DNA of 64,000 bases from Taudactylus pleione (taxonomy: Eukaryota > Chordata > Amphibia > Anura > Myobatrachidae). This document shows positions 37,045-48,483 of this stretch, piece after piece (within the stretch, counting starts at the first letter, position 1; each line of letters opens with the position of its first letter). A model generated the notes under the pieces. It saw only the letters and a program-made list of their open reading frames with translations. It did not search any database and was not told where the DNA came from. Made by a program: the position numbers and the translations under genes. The stretch lies in NCBI GenBank assembly GCA_031769625.1, contig JAUIMM010000484.1, positions 1,240,001 through 1,304,000 of the forward strand, in the 5' to 3' direction.

Positions 37045-37883
37045 TCTGAGACAAATCCTACGCTTTTCAATAAAGATTTAAACTGGTGAAAGACAATCAA
37101 GATACTTTCACTTACCTGTGGACGATTTAAGTCGGCGGCGCCCACACACCTGGATAAGATTTGAAAAAGGCAACTTCCACACCCGGATAAGATTTAGTAA
37201 GGCAACTTCCACACCTATGGAATTTTGTATGTCGGCTACTTCCACGCACCTCTCTACAACAAAGACAACATGTACACCTGCTACTGTGTATAGAACAGTA
37301 AAGCTACTTACCGAGCGGCTAGACTAACCCTTGCACCTAGCCCTTAAGGATCATACGATACCCTTAACTGTAGGGAACAAGTTACCCCTACCAACACATA
37401 TTCACTGTTACACACTTTTTTTTCTGTGCAGAAAAATACACGTTAACCCAGATATTGATAACAATTGAAAAATGTAAACCTCAACGGCTTTATTTAAACA
37501 TGTGGCAGCACGACCGGAAGTACGTATACGCTATTGTGTGACCAGTCACATACACAATAATGTGACTACCACACAACCATATGACAACCTTTTTTTTAGC
37601 TGCGTACGCAAAAGTGCATCTTTACTGTGCGCAAAACTGCGACTCAGCCGCGTGCTCAATACTGCGGCACCCCTTTTAAACGTTAGGTTCTATCAACAAA
37701 GGAAAACAAACTTTTTCCTCTCTTGTCCCTGGATTCTAGTCAGCTTCCTTGGCTCACACGGAAACGGATAGCGATCTTTCAGCACAAAGCGGTTGCAGGT
37801 AAACCCTGCAAGTGGCCATTCCACCCTTTGCTGAAATATCGATAGCAGTATGTACCGTGTGAGTAGGTAAATTACTTCACTAT

Positions 37884-37892
37884 GAGCCCCCA
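37884..37892 (-). promoter_or_regulatory. Putative primer-binding site relic (tRNA-Pro-like)
   Basis: The minus strand reads TGGGGGCTC two bases after the end of the right LTR. This equals the first nine bases of the tRNA-Pro primer site used by many gammaretroviruses; the following bases (ATAGTGAAG) diverge. Confidence 0.6.
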
Positions 37893-37894
37893 AC

Positions 37895-39244
37895 TAAGGA
37901 ATCTATATTAGAACCTCTATACACTCCTTCCTATACCTTCTAATATCCTGCCTATACCTTCTAAGGATGACGCTAATTTGCGTACGCAGTCATACAGTAA
38001 ATAAAGACTTCAGATCTGGAATCTGTGGTTCCAAAGCACAAGTATTATTCAAGTAAAAGTACAGTCAGTTACACGCTATTGATCCAGACACAATTCGGCG
38101 CAAAGGAATTATACAGACCTAAGTACAGTATACATATGCAGCGCTTCCGGACCAGATATTAGGCATCAGCAAGAAACCCCTTCGTCAATCAGCATTCAGC
38201 AAGAAGACTAAGACCCAGTGTTGGAGCACACATATTTATACCCCCCAGAAATAGACAACACAATAGAGAAGTTTGTTGCTGATGCCATTGGTTCCCAAGG
38301 GGGATACATCTGTTACAGATCATTTAACAGGCTGATTCAAGTAGACACAACCCAGCCTCCAACAACTGAGGGTCTCTGGTTACCCGCCCCATGTAACATC
38401 CTAACAGTTGTTCATATTATATACATTTTGTTGCTTGAAGTCTCTGCGGTCCATAAGTTGAGAATGCATGATGCGATCTCCACAGCGATAATACCGGAAT
38501 TCTGTTGAAAGAGTACACATCAGCACAAAACCAAACACAGCTTACTTAGCATGTATAAAATCTTAGTTACCAAATAATCTTTATTTCACAGCATTTATAC
38601 TAAATGAACGAACTTAAATCTTATCCCTTAAAGCTTATGGAACCTTGTATGTGGATATGTAATGTGTGAGTATGCGGGGTTTGATATAAAGATGCTAGTT
38701 AACTTGGAGCAGATGCGTGCGAATAAAGCTAATGAACAGCTTTTTCATATAGGATCTTATGCATTCGCTAATATGCGATTAGTTACCAGCGCAATTGTGC
38801 GTATTAATGTGTGTATGAGAAATGGTGCACTTACATCTCATTTAAACTAAGTGAACACCTAGCAGTGTGAAATGCTGATCCTTATAGTTCCACACGCCCC
38901 CCTCTCTCAGCAGCCCCCACCCTTCCCAGGCTCAAAAGTAACATCCTTTGTTCTCCCAGACTCTTGTGTAAAATGCAAATTAGCACAGCTACAAGACCCA
39001 AAACCTAAGATAACACTCTTGGCTTTGAAGGTATTTTTATTGCAGGAAGCCTGCTAATGTAAGGTGTGTATTTGAGCAGGGCCACCTGGAGTGAGAGCAG
39101 ATGTTGTATCCAGGAAGCTTGTCTACACAGACTAGTTGTCACGTGGCCATTTGCTCTGTTCAGCTAATGCAATATATCCTTTAGGGGAATTATAATAATA
39201 TACACTTTATCCAGAGCACCCAAACTACGTAAAGTTATGAAATA
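37895..39244 (-). repeat. 5' LTR of the endogenous retrovirus (right copy)
   Basis: Same length as 31455-32804, with roughly 2% difference by eye. The outer end at 39244 does not start with TG on the minus strand (it reads TATTTCATAA), and about 216 bp present beyond the equivalent point in the other LTR are missing here, so this LTR appears truncated at its outer edge. Confidence 0.85.
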
Positions 39245-40548
39245 TTGTTGCTGTGTAAAATCATTCCCAGTAAAATAACTATCCTACTTAAGCTTCCATG
39301 CCACTTTCAGATCCTCCGGCTCACTGTCCTCACCCAGGGTCTGATTTAGGGCATGGCCTCAGGAAACTCTAGCAATGTACAGTAGAGTCTGGTCTGCGCC
39401 ATGTTCCCGGTTATATCTGTGGCACCGATGGAGAGGTAAGAATTGTAAATGGGTGCAGTGTGGGCCCCCCTGGATCCAGGAGCCCATATGCACTGCACAT
39501 CCTGCACCCATTATAGAGTTGTCCATGGCCTGATTTACGCATAATGCAATTGATATATTTCGGAACCCTATCTGGCATATCAAATTCATAGAAGAGATTG
39601 CCTACCACATACATGACAGATCCAACCTCTTCACTACAGCGATCAGGGATCTGGGAGGGGGAGGTCCAAGGGGATTCAAGGCACTATGTTGTAAGGACAG
39701 GCCCTGATGACACAATTCATTGCAAATTGCATCATTATACCTCAAACCACTTGGAGCAGTGGTGGCCAGGATGGGAAAGACTTAACTATTCCCCGGAATC
39801 CAGGAGATCTCCCCCAAAATTGGGAATATCCTGGAAATTCTGAGAGAGTAGGCAAGTATAGATAATGTATCCTCTACTGTAAATTGATTCTTACAAGATT
39901 TCCTAATGAACACTGAACTTACTGCTTATATAGATATTAATTAGAGGAATTTATACATGCGTTAGCAACACTTTTGGATTATATACCAAATAATTGGGCC
40001 ATAATGTTATACATTGCTTGATGATAATACACTTTATACTTCTCCATGACTCAAGTGGCAGTATGTTACATATTGTATACAAGTTAATGTAAGCTATATA
40101 TGTGAGGGAATATACTAGTACCATTCCAAGTGACAATGCATTATTTTCAAGTGAATTCATGGGCTATTTACTCAGCTCACACAATGGTGTGAAAAATACC
40201 TGTGGCTGCGTAATATACCATTATAATAAGTGTAAAAGTAGAAGCTTTGACTTTGATGCTTAGGTGAACATGGAACTGTATAAAATAACGGTTCTCTGGC
40301 TCAGATTCTGCCTTAGTGCCTACAGCATTGCCAGTGCTAGGAAAATTGTATAGAACAATTGGATGTTCTATGCTGTTAAATCTTTTATTCATGTGTTATC
40401 TCTGTCTCTGTACATTTCTTGCCTGCCCGTAAGTTTCAGCTCATAAAGTAATAAAAAGTAGTCCAGATGAATGTTATCTGAGGTCACCGCCTGCCTACAA
40501 TCCTTGATTCCCACTGTGAAGTCACCGTTATCTTCTTTGTTTCTCTAG

Positions 40549-40616
40549 TGTGTTCTGGGACTATGCCCTGATTGTGCCAATAAGTCAGATAGTCTGTATC
40601 CATTGCCACCAGCAGC
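40549..40616 (+). CDS. SGSM2: SGSM2 exon, PH-like Rab-binding domain
   Basis: A 68-bp exon between TTCTCTAG and GTAAGT. Its first T completes Ser with the AG of the exon ending at 18879; it reads [20 protein letters not shown], then QQ, and leaves one base (C). The [18 protein letters not shown] pattern is SGSM2-like rather than SGSM1-like. It follows the 21.7-kb intron and precedes one of only 320 bp. Confidence 0.94.
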
Positions 40617-40936
40617 GTAAGTATAAGCATTACCCAAAGTATTACTTGTCAGTCAGTACCACATAGCAGTACTGTACATGCAGAATGTACGATGTTTTAT
40701 CTCAGTTTAGCAGATATGGTAGGAGTAAACTGTACTAGCGCCAATTACTGTACTTCATTCCTATTCCTCGTAATTTAATGCTAAATATTTTCTCGAGAAA
40801 TAAAATGTTTATAGTCTGCTTTTTACTCCTAAAAACTATACATATATCCATATTTGTTATGCAGTCATTTCTGCTTCAGTCTAATCTGTTGTGGGTGCTC
40901 ACTGCTCTCCTCTTGGTCTTCTCCCCCATGCAGCAG

Positions 40937-41097
40937 AGAGTAGAGGAGTCCTTGTGCTGGTCAGCCAAGACGGTATTCAGAGGCCTCCACTACACTTTCC
41001 TCTAGGAGGCCACCTTCTTGCCTTCCTCTCCTGCCTCGAAAATGGTCTTTTACCCCGAGGGCAATTAGATCCTCCTCTGTGGTCCCAACGAGGAAAG
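40937..41097 (+). CDS. SGSM2: SGSM2 exon, PH-like Rab-binding domain (tandem acceptor)
   Basis: Encodes [19 protein letters not shown], later [20 protein letters not shown], ending SQRGK at donor GTATAT. The acceptor is CAGCAG (40931-40936), a NAGNAG tandem site: splicing after the second CAG (start 40937) gives HQQQSRGVLV, matching the length of the human protein, while splicing after the first (start 40934) gives HQQPESRGVLV, one residue longer. Both keep the frame. I chose the second on length; both may be used. Confidence 0.93.
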
Positions 41098-41941
41098 GTA
41101 TATGTAAGGAATTATTCTATTTATTAGTCATAATTCAGGCTCTTACAATAGCCTTTAAAGTGTATTTAAAATAGATCTGTTATCTACAAACAGTGGAGGG
41201 AGCCATTTTGTGGACTGGCAGTGGCAAATTTTCCACTAGGCACGTTAGGCACTTGCTGGGGGTGGCACAGCAGACCCCCTTGCATAGGAGCCCTGGTAGG
41301 CCTCCTGGAGGTCAGGTGATTATTTTTTTAATGTCATTAAGACTATTTTTTATATTTTGCAACTGGTGGGTGGGGGTCTGGGATCGCAGGTGGCAAATGT
41401 TGGAGGTGTTGGGGCTGCCTTGGCTACCCAAAGGCATCGGTACCAGCCTCAACATAAAGGGGGCGGAGCTACAGTGATGTAACGTGAGGGGTTGGTGGCC
41501 AATAGCGTTGTGCCTATGGGTGGCCTCATCCCTACATCCGCCATTTAGCCTGTGAATTTGCTAGGAATAGGAACTAGTGACATACCTAATGATAATTCAT
41601 TTGTTCACAGTGGCTTTATGGGCTGCTTTGTCACAAATATTAGTCAGCTCACAAAATGGCAGTCGCTGCTGTGTGGGTTAGGAATGTCTTTTCATGCTGG
41701 TTTCTATGGAATATGATTACAGTACTTTAGTTAATGAAAAATAGAAAAATGAAAGGAGTGGTTTCAACACTGGCAAGGGTCATAATGCTTGGAGTACACA
41801 AGTTATAGATGGGGCTCTGAGCAAAGGCAAGGATGTAGCATAGGAATACACTAACAATCTAGTGTAGTGCTTCTGTATTATATGGTGTCAATGTTTGTGT
41901 AACATTTGTAATTCTTTTTATTTAATTTAAAATTTTTTCAG

Positions 41942-42074
41942 GGAAAGGTGTTTCCAAAACTGAGAAAAAGGAATAGCTCTAATAAGTCAGTAGACTTTGA
42001 TGAAAGCTTTGTGGAAGAAATATCCACGGATTATGTCTTCAGAATCCTCTATGCTGGACACAAGCATGATAATA
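41942..42074 (+). CDS. SGSM2: SGSM2 exon, end of PH-like domain
   Basis: A 133-bp exon between TTTTTTCAG and GTGAGT: 44 codons plus one base. It reads [19 protein letters not shown], a variable acidic stretch, then [25 protein letters not shown] and TDYVFRI.Y.G are conserved in SGSM1 and SGSM2. The last base (A) is completed by the exon at 59502 to give Ile. Confidence 0.94.
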
Positions 42075-42588
42075 GTGAGTCACCCAACAGCAATGTGCTA
42101 ATGTTATTCTGTACACGAGACATAGGTACAATCCATTCCACTGCATTGGTGTGCTACAATATAATACTCTTCAGGCTGCTTTATGTGACATTGATTAGGA
42201 AATAGTCACAAAACAGCCTAAAACGTGACATTTGTGTTCAGTCACCTCCATTAAGAGTCAGGATAATAATAAAGAAAATACATATGTATTATAGGTGTGA
42301 GCACAGATGTATTTTTCTTTACTTTCCCGTTAAAAATAAATAATTCAGTAACATCTGCATATACAACGACATATAAACAATATATAACAATCTAGGTGGT
42401 ACTCTATGTAATGAGTACTCACGTAACAGCTGCTATATACTGCATGAGTCACGGCAGACAAGTGTTCAGTAATGTCACCACTACGATTATTGTACCTTTC
42501 TTAGTAAAGCAGTTCCAAGAATAAGCACAGATAATCGAAAAGCCTCCCAATGATGCCAAGACATGTATATACTCTTATTGGTAACAAA

Positions 42589-42720
42589 GGGGTCTATTTA
42601 CTAAGCCTTGGATGGAGATAAAGTGAACATCTGTGTTTGAAAAATGACAGTTAGGAGCTGATTGGTTGGGAATTTATCTCTGTTCACTTTATCACCATCC
42701 AAGCTTAGTAAATAGACCCC
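42589..42720. mobile_element. Short palindromic MITE, GGGGTCTATTTACTAAGC ends
   Basis: Left GGGGTCTATTTACTAAGC and right GCTTAGTAAATAGACCCC are perfect inverted repeats; AAA flanks both sides (42586-42588 and 42721-42723), an apparent 3-bp duplication. The whole 132 bp folds on itself through GGATGG...CCATCC and GTGAAC...GTTCAC. Confidence 0.88.
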
Positions 42721-44589
42721 AAAGATACCTAATTCATGTACATGAGCTGTAAACACATAACAGCATTTTGAACAAATGGGTTATCTAAAATGATGTGTGT
42801 GTATTTTGACTTCTCTAATTGCATAATTGGCAACTTTGTGTGATGTCAGTTATCATATCATGTTTATCTTCGCTGAAGTATTAGTTGCTAGTGTAGACAT
42901 GCGTGTTAGCAATGTTGGCAGTTGCTATAGAGCCTGGCAGGTGAGAGGTCCTGTGTAGCTGCCAACCATGCTTCAGCCCCTACTGTCCCCTCCGAGCACT
43001 GCAGCAGCAGAGAGATTAATGAGCGCCCTGTCATGTGACCGCTGACACCGCAAGGCATTGCCAGAATGTCGTGCATGCCAGCTGGCATTCCTGGGCTTTA
43101 AAATATAATTCTACTCAGAGGAGAAAAGAGCTGGTATATCATTGTATCCAATGGCAGATTTTAACTAGGAGCTGTAGGGCCGCAACCCCCTCAGTAAAAA
43201 TCCAACACCTGCAGGGATTGCCTAGCAGTGGCCGTGACTTCCCATTGGAAGCACTCCCTACTAATCACAGCCGAACAGGCAGTCCCAGGCGGAGGTGTTT
43301 TCTAGGAATATTTTTGAGCACTGAGAGGGTTTTTTCGATGATACAAAAAATCCAGTTCTCCATAATTGCATGTTCAAAGGATCTGAGTGGTAGATCCCTT
43401 TGTACTAGGGATGAGTCCATTTTTCTAAACTGTTCTGTAAAATATTTGCTGGTATTTCTGCTGATTAGGCATGCATCAGTGGTGATTTGCTCATCTCTAC
43501 TCTGTACCAACAATGTCTAGCTCCAACATGTTAAGAGAATACATGTGACTCACTCATGAGAAGAATGTGTTATACCAAGAATGAGTATGTGTATCATTAT
43601 TGTTTGAAGCAATACATTTTGTTTGCTTATAAAATATTATTAAAGAGCGTTGTATGCAGATGTTTATGCAAGCCATCACAATACTGCAGCCACTTACAAT
43701 GTTAACCACAGTAATCTATTGAAGTAATGGAAAAATTATACTTAGGCTGCATCAGTTTTTCTAGGAGGCATTTACAGTCTATGCTCTTGGAAGCTTGATG
43801 ACTTGGCTCATTGCCATCTCACAATTTCACAAACTGTCCATGGTGAGGATAGAACTTAGCAGAATATGAAAGTTCTGTGATACAGAGCAGGATTGTATAC
43901 TGGGGTGTGTTGAAAAGTGGGTCAAAAAGGACAATTTTTCTGCATCGATTGCAAGGGTTGAAAACAAAATTGTGCGACCATTCGAGAAGATGATTGCCGT
44001 TTAGTTTTTCAAAATCGAATAATATCTTAGTCAGCCAACCGGCACCTAAAGATTTTATATTTACGCCCTATAGGCATGCTCGCAGAACACCACCGCAAAG
44101 CGCACTGGCAGCGCTTTTTTTTCATACTGTTTGTTGCTAAGTAGCGGAATACAATAGTTTTGACTCGTATTACCAATCAATCAAATTGTTTATTGTCACT
44201 ACAACATTAAAAAATGCATAAATGAAATTACAATGCAATACACTCAAAGCTCACATAAGTTAAAATACACAGTATTAAAGGTTCAGGCTAACAATTACAG
44301 AGGGAAAGAAACTGTTCTTCAACCTGCTGGTTCGACATCCAAGACACCTTAAAGGTTTCTTTGAGGGCAACAATGAGAAAAGCGAGTAACATGGATGACG
44401 AGGATCCCAAATTGGGATCCACCCTTACCACCACGACAATCAGCAAGAACCAACAGGCGGAGATAGGGGATAGCACACAAGAGGATGAACTCAAAGTTAT
44501 TAATCTGTCAGATGAGATCCTCTCATCAGCACAACTCTCTCTACTAAAGAAGGGACTTACTTTCTCTCCAACCACAAGTTTAACCGTTT

Positions 44590-44715
44590 CCTGTACATAC
44601 CTCTAAACTTTCCACATACTTCCTAACATTACACATACTTCTCAACAGACTACATACTTCTTAACATTCTACTTATCTCCCAGCATTCTGCATACCTCTG
44701 CATTCTACATCAAAA
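44590..44715. repeat. ACATACCTC minisatellite, left fragment
   Basis: Units such as CATACTTCCTAACATTACA, CATACTTCTTAACATTCTA and CATACCTCTGCATTCTACA. The same ~20-bp theme forms the block 49355-50310 and the fragment 56350-56490. Confidence 0.8.
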
Positions 44716-45633
44716 GCTATTTCATGGACAGGTGTGGGCTATTCCCTCATTATTTCATTATCAATTAAGCAGGTAAAAGGTCTGGAGTTGATTCTAGGTG
44801 TGACATTTGCATTTGGAATCAGTTGCTGTCGACTCTCAATATGAGATCCAAAGAGCTGTCACTATCAGTGAAGCAAGCCATCATTAGGCTGAAAAATCAA
44901 AACAAACCCATCAGAGAGATAGCAAAAACATTAGGTGTGGCCAAATGAACTGTTTGGAACATTCTTAAAAAGAAAGAATGCATCGGAGAGCTCTCAACAA
45001 TCAAGAGAAGACTTCACAAGAGTGAATATAGAGGGTTCACCACAAGATGTAAACCATTGGTGAGCCTCAAAAACAGGAAGACCAGATTAGAGTTTGCCAA
45101 ACAACATCTAAAAAAAACATTACAGTTCTGGAACAACATCCTATGGACAGATGAGACAAAGATCAACTTGTACCAGAGTGATGGGAAGAGAAGAGTATGG
45201 AGAAGGAAAGGTACTGCTCATGATCCAAAACATACCACCTCATCAGTGAAGCATGGTAGTGGTAGTGTCATGGCGTGGGCATGTATGGCTGCCAATGGAA
45301 CTGGTTCCCTAGTATTTATTGATGATGTGATACTGACAAAAGCAGCAGAATGAATTCTGAAGTGTTTCGGGCAATATTATATGCTCATATTCAGTCAAAT
45401 GCTTCAGAACTCATTGGACGGCTCTTCACAGTGCAAAGTGGGAGGCACATATAGAAACCATTGTAATTCCTACACCGTTCACCTGATTTGGATGTAATTA
45501 CCCTCAAATTAAATCTGAAAATCTGCAGTTAAAGCACATCTTGTTTGTTTCATTTCAAAGCCATTGTGGTGGTGAATAGAGGCCAAAATATGAAAATTCT
45601 GTCAATGTCCCAATATTTATGCACCTGACTGTA
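44716..45633 (+). mobile_element. Tc1/mariner element, truncated
   Basis: The right end CAATATTTATGCACCTGACTG followed by TA is a Tc1-type terminal repeat; its reverse complement reads CAGTCAGGTGCATAAATATT. The left terminal repeat is missing: element sequence starts within the 5' region (AGCAGGTAAAAGGTCTGGAG) directly after the minisatellite. It carries a broken transposase gene and an internal deletion after TTCACAGTGCAAAGTGG. Confidence 0.85.
44841..45353 (+). pseudogene. Tc1-type transposase pseudogene
   Basis: ATG at 44841 opens MRSKELSLSVKQAIIRLKN, the paired-type helix-turn-helix DNA-binding start. A TGA at 44946-44948 stops it after 35 codons. The same frame continues later with FWNNILWTDETKINLYQSDG (first catalytic Asp), then KHGSGSVMAWACMAANGTG, and ends at 45351-45353. 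The second Asp (normally in a QDNDPKH motif) and the Glu of the DD34E triad lie in the deleted part, so the protein would be inactive even if read through. Confidence 0.85.
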
Positions 45634-45861
45634 GATGTCAGGGCTATGTGTGACAGTACTTACCCCCAACCCTATTTTATTTCTTTATTGGTGGCCACTG
45701 GAACCTACAGACTACAGAGGAAATTTTTATGGAATGTTCATACATGCACATCTTTAGAACTGATCCAAGCATGTTCTTTTGGACCATGGCCCTTCCAGTC
45801 AATTAAGTACTGCAACCTCCCTTGGCAAAGACAAGAATCCACAATATCTTTGACCTTGTAC

Positions 45862-47357
45862 TCAACCCCACGATGGGTCTGGATTTGGGAGACAGAATGT
45901 TGGAAATTGATTGATCACCAAGGGCTTAAGCAAGGAAACTTGGAAAGAATTAGGATTCCACAAATATGATGGAAGTTGCAGCTTATAGGACACAGGAATA
46001 ATGACTTGAGTAATCGGAAATGGACCAATATAGTGAGGAGCAAACTTCATCTAAGGAAATTTTAGCCTCAAGTAATGTGTACAAAGCTATATCCGGTCTC
46101 CTGGCTTTAGGCTGGAAATGGTATATTTCCTGGCAGCAAATATTTTGAAACAGGAGGTGGATGGTAACAAAGCGGCTCGAATATCTTTCCAAATTTTGGC
46201 AAAGTTCCTTAGAGCAACATCAAAGGCAGGTACCAGAGCAGAAGGTAATAGAGAGAATTCTGACACACAGGAATATAACTCATTAACAGCATGGAATGAA
46301 GTGGATTTAGAAGAGACATGGCAATGATTGTCATGGGCTAGCTCCACCAAAGGGAGAAGATCCAACCAATCATTTTGGGAGGAAGAGATGTACATTCGAA
46401 GAAATGTCTCTAAATCTTGATTCACCCTCTCTGTTTGGCCATTCGTTATAAGCCGAAGAGAATTTTAATTTGATCTCTAAAGCAGTACAAAAAGAGAGCC
46501 AATACTACAAATTGCACTCCCTAATCAGATGAGAAATAGTTGGGCCAAGATGGTCGACCTCACAAAGGTATAAAATGTGCCATCTTTGAAAAGCGGTCAA
46601 TGACAACCCAGATGGTAGGTTATTTATTAGAAGATGGAAAATCGGTAATAAAGTCCATTGAGATGTGCATCCACAGAGCATGAGGTATTGATAAAGGATG
46701 CAGTTCGCCAACAGGGCACTGCCTGGGAGTCTTGTGATGGGCACACTTAGCACAGGCCACAACATATTATTTTATATCTTGCTATACAGTGATCCACCAG
46801 AAGCTTTGTTTAATAAACTCAAGTGTCTTCTGAACAGCAGTATGACAAGTGAAATGGGAAAAAAGAGCCCATTGCAGCAATTTTCTTTGATCATTTTTAG
46901 CAACAAGAGTATGCCCAACTGGAGGAGAAGGAACTGTAGAGGTACCAGCAATGGATAACAGATAAGACCCGGAGAATAGGAGGCTTTCATCCTCACTGAT
47001 GGAGCAAGACAATGCGTCTGCCTTATGGTTCCTTGAGACTGGATGAAAGGAGACTTGGAAATTGAATCTGAAAAAGAACAGAGCCCAATGTGCCTGTTGA
47101 GGGTTGAGACATTGAGCAGTCTTCAGGTAAGATAAATTCTTATGATCAGTGAATATTGAAATCGGGTACCTGGCCCCCTCCAAGAGATGTCTAAATTTTT
47201 CTAAAGCATATTTCATGGTGAGTAACTCTTTATCTTCAATGGTATATTTCACTTCAGCAGGTAGGAACTTGTGTGAGAAGAACCCACATGGATGGAGTTG
47301 ACCGTCCTCTGCCCATTGGGACAAGATTTCTCCTACCCCCACAGAGGATGATTCCAC
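45862..47357 (-). pseudogene. Gypsy RNase H and integrase remnant
   Basis: 46782-47357 encodes the RNase H part (YTIEDKELLTMKYALEKFRH, then FTDHKNLSYLKTAQCLNPQQ, then NHKADALS), continuing to an integrase zinc-finger-like part (HFTCHTAVQKTLEFIKQSFW). 46505-46765 and 46087-46425 hold integrase core and end pieces (NDWLDLLPLVELAHDN), and 45862-46050 the segment KFAPHYIGPFPITQVIIPV, which precedes the chromodomain in many gypsy integrases. Separate frames indicate several frameshifts or stops. Confidence 0.85.
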
Positions 47358-47563
47358 TTCTTGGATGACTGGGTGATAAACATCAGGCTGACTAAGACTG
47401 GTGCAGGGATAAACTCCTTTTTGAGTTGACCACGTCTCTTCTGACCACTGGGCAGGATTGGAAACCTTTCAAATCATTGTAGTAATGGGAGCAGAAATAG
47501 TTGAATAGCCATGGATACTTTTCCGATAATAATTGGCAAATCCGAGGAACCGCTGGATCATTT

Positions 47564-48440
47564 TCAGGGTAACAGGTTGAGCCCAGTTAATGATTGCTGA
47601 ACCATTTCAGGATCCATCTGTAACCCCATTCCAGAAATGATGTACTCCAAAAAGCGGACAAATTCCACCTCATAGGTGCATTTTTCCAATTTACAGAACA
47701 GTCTATGAGACCTCAGGTGCTGAAGAACTTCCTTGACGTGTATAAAAAAAGATTTGAAATCAGAGGAATAAAAAGACATCGTCCAAGTAGACTACCACGT
47801 AGATGTATAGCAGGTCACAGAAAATCTAATTTCTGAAATTCTGGAACACAGATGAAGCATTGCAGAGACCAAAGGGCATAATGAGATACTCAAAATGGCT
47901 ATCCCAAGTGTTGAAAGCCGTCTTACACTCATCTTCAGATCTGATGTGAATTAGGTTATAAGCCCCTTGTAAGTCTAATTTTGGTAAATATGACTGCTTC
48001 TTTTACCCTATTAAGGCAGAAGTACAATTCTTCACTGTAATTTGTCCTTTGTAGTCTATGCAAGATGCAGACCTCCATCCCTCGTTTTTACAAAAAAAAA
48101 ACCTGGCACCTGCCAGAGAAGTAGATGAAACATCTTTTGAGGTTTTCTTTGATGTAATCGGTCATCACCTGAGACTCCGGAATAGAGAGAAGGTAGCTAC
48201 AGCCTCTAGGCGGGATCAAATCGATAGCACAGTCCCAATCACGAAAGTGCGGCAGAGATTGTGCAACCTGTTTGGTATTTGCGGTAAGGTGCTGAAAGAG
48301 GATTAGCCTCAGGAGTAAGCAGGATCCAATGTGGTAATACCTGTTGGAGCAAATGTCTTTGCAAGTAGTTCCCCAAGACAGAACTTGGGAGAGATACCAG
48401 TCAATATTATGTTTCTGAAGCCAAGGAAGCACAAGCACCA
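47564..48440 (-). pseudogene. Gypsy protease and reverse transcriptase remnant
   Basis: Within 48088-48573 the minus strand reads LVLPWLQKHNIDW (end of protease) and then RDWDCAIDLIPPRG and LSIPESQVMTDYIKENLKR (start of reverse transcriptase). Near 47780-47815 it encodes YVVVYLDDVFLFL followed by a stop, the catalytic YxDD box. 47564-47779 continues in a different frame (VKEVLQHLRSHRLFCKLEKC). Confidence 0.85.
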
Positions 48441-48483
48441 AAGCATTAGAGGCTTTAGGGATAACATAGAACATCTCCTCAAG

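Larger units (their letters stand above)
31455..39244 (-). mobile_element. Endogenous retrovirus, gamma/epsilon-like, antisense to SGSM2
   Basis: An old proviral copy read on the minus strand. Two direct repeats of 1350 bp (31455-32804 and 37895-39244) are its LTRs; by eye they differ at about 30 positions and keep the same length. Between them, in retroviral order, lie gag (to the right), a heavily deleted pol and a shortened env. The 9-base TGGGGGCTC just inside the right LTR fits the start of a tRNA-Pro primer-binding site, as in gammaretroviruses, though the rest of the site does not match. All genes are broken or deleted, so the copy cannot be active. Its antisense orientation inside an intron is the usual one for tolerated proviruses. 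Confidence 0.9.
18880..40548 (+). other. SGSM2 large intron (21.7 kb)
   Basis: Bounded by GTAACG and TTCTCTAG. Besides the elements listed separately, 28740-29520, 29940-31250 and 39250-40540 hold no gene I can recognise. In 30640-31080 some frames look faintly protein-like on both strands but carry stops and match no family I can name. Segments 1-2 kb long inside are A/T-rich with no exon signals combined with coding sequence. Confidence 0.85.

Noticed and set aside
31778..38508. A 96-codon frame open in both LTRs (31778-32068 and 38218-38508, + strand).
   Set aside because: Several differences between the copies change the residue (for example Ala/Ser, Ile/Val, Phe/Leu, Pro/Ser, Pro/Ala), which is not what constraint would give, and it lies antisense to the provirus. 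Openness is explained by recent common origin.
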